64,000 bases of DNA, taken from an uncultured Saprospiraceae bacterium. Its GTDB lineage: Bacteria > Bacteroidota > Bacteroidia > Chitinophagales > Saprospiraceae. The notes below the pieces were generated by a model, which had not been told where the DNA came from, made no database searches, and saw only the letters and a program-made list of their open reading frames with translations. The position numbers and the translations under genes are program-made. Numbering within the stretch: position 1 is the first letter of the stretch; the number at the start of each line of letters is the position of its first letter. The stretch is from positions 62,001-126,000 of the forward strand of contig CALGLU010000052.1 in NCBI GenBank assembly GCA_937959275.1, given 5' to 3'. Positions 63,674 to 64,000 of this stretch are shown here, one piece after another.

Positions 63674-64000
63674 ATGAAAATACTTGATTCAAAACAAATA
63701 CAGCAAAAAATAAATCGGATTGCGATTCAGATACTAGAAAGGAATTTTGCCGAGAAGGAAATTATCCTGGCAGGAATCAATAACAATGGAATGGGGTTCG
63801 CAAAACTGCTCGCAAAAAATCTCAAAACAAGATCCGACATCACAATTACACTCTCTCAGATCAAACTCAATCCAGCCAAACCCACATCTGAAAATATCGT
63901 CATCAATTTAGATGAAAAAGAACTCAATAAGAAGGTGATTATAATTGTGGATGATGTTGCGAATACTGGTCGTACCATCTTTTATGCCTTCAAACCCTTT
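63674..64000 (+). CDS. Phosphoribosyltransferase, partial
   Basis: Cut by the window edge; 109 residues are visible. The PRPP-binding loop VIIIVDDVANTGRT near residue 88 shows a type I phosphoribosyltransferase, most like PyrR/hypoxanthine or guanine transferases. The N-terminus MKILDSKQIQQKINRIAIQILERNF and AGINNNGMGFAKLLAKNL fit the PyrR-like group. It is divergent from the HdrC gene. Confidence 0.8.
   Translation, partial: MKILDSKQIQQKINRIAIQILERNFAEKEIILAGINNNGMGFAKLLAKNLKTRSDITITLSQIKLNPAKPTSENIVINLDEKELNKKVIIIVDDVANTGRTIFYAFKPF

Noticed and set aside
63674-64000. A full phosphoribosyltransferase gene
   Set aside because: The reading frame is cut by the window end, so only a partial gene can be claimed.
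1-64000. tRNA or rRNA genes
   Set aside because: No stretch with the expected cloverleaf arms and T-loop consensus was found by eye between genes; a covariance search was not possible here.

Overview
The window looks like a chromosomal segment of an AT-rich Bacteroidota bacterium, most like the Saprospiria/Cytophaga-type marine or sediment lineages. The evidence is type IX secretion (T9SS) C-terminal sorting domains, an Oar-like TonB-dependent receptor, many SPII lipoproteins, weak Shine-Dalgarno signals, TAnnTTTG-type -7 promoter boxes, and a CotH/VTC/DUF4956 locus. I see no rRNA, tRNA, CRISPR array, full insertion sequence or prophage. The lineage is inferred, not proven.

Layout. 0-3.6 kb: rRNA m5C methyltransferase, a secreted M43 protease and small lipoproteins. 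3.9-10.1 kb (minus): pyruvate dehydrogenase E1 beta, M1 peptidase with CPBP protease, a quinone reductase and a TIM-barrel isomerase. 10.2-14.4 kb: a divergent purine-scavenging cluster (NCS2 permease; lipoprotein adenosine deaminase coupled to a purine nucleoside permease-family lipoprotein). 14.8-18 kb: TonB receptor with a strong terminator. 18.2-19.6 kb: methyltransferase and SRPBCC protein. 20-23 kb: yidC-gpsA. 23.5-26 kb: two MbnP-like lipoproteins and an MbnH-like diheme enzyme. 26.3-30.8 kb: DUF2130 protein, PA14-OmpA lipid-wall protein, and a coiled-coil pair of which the second resembles PspA. 30.9-38.6 kb: histidine kinase, DinB/YfiT protein, beta-propeller, PhoD phosphatase, oxidoreductase, lipoprotein RidA and a serine hydrolase. 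38.7-47.4 kb: three sulfatases, a TPR histidine kinase, a FadL-like outer membrane protein and two tandem MITE-like elements. 48.1-50.6 kb: a dockerin-bearing T9SS protein. 50.9-55 kb: unknown protein, photolyase, TPR-type lipoprotein. 55-59.7 kb (minus): VTC-CotH/beta-helix-CYTH-DUF4956 operon. 60-63.6 kb (minus): Spo0M-like protein, a conserved hypothetical, and an HdrB/HdrC-like iron-sulfur pair. The edge holds the start of a phosphoribosyltransferase.

Together the genes suggest a heterotroph that takes up and degrades polymers, with secreted proteases, sulfatases and nucleoside scavenging. The most unusual material is (i) the operon that places one triphosphate-tunnel-fold protein in the cytoplasm (VTC) and another outside the membrane (CYTH) with an anchored CotH kinase-like protein; (ii) the PspA-like membrane/coiled-coil pair; and (iii) the intergenic DNA: a covarying hairpin repeat family, two tandem TA-flanked MITE-like elements that supply the stop codon of a kinase, 117-bp tandem repeats, and several 6- and 7-nt microsatellites.
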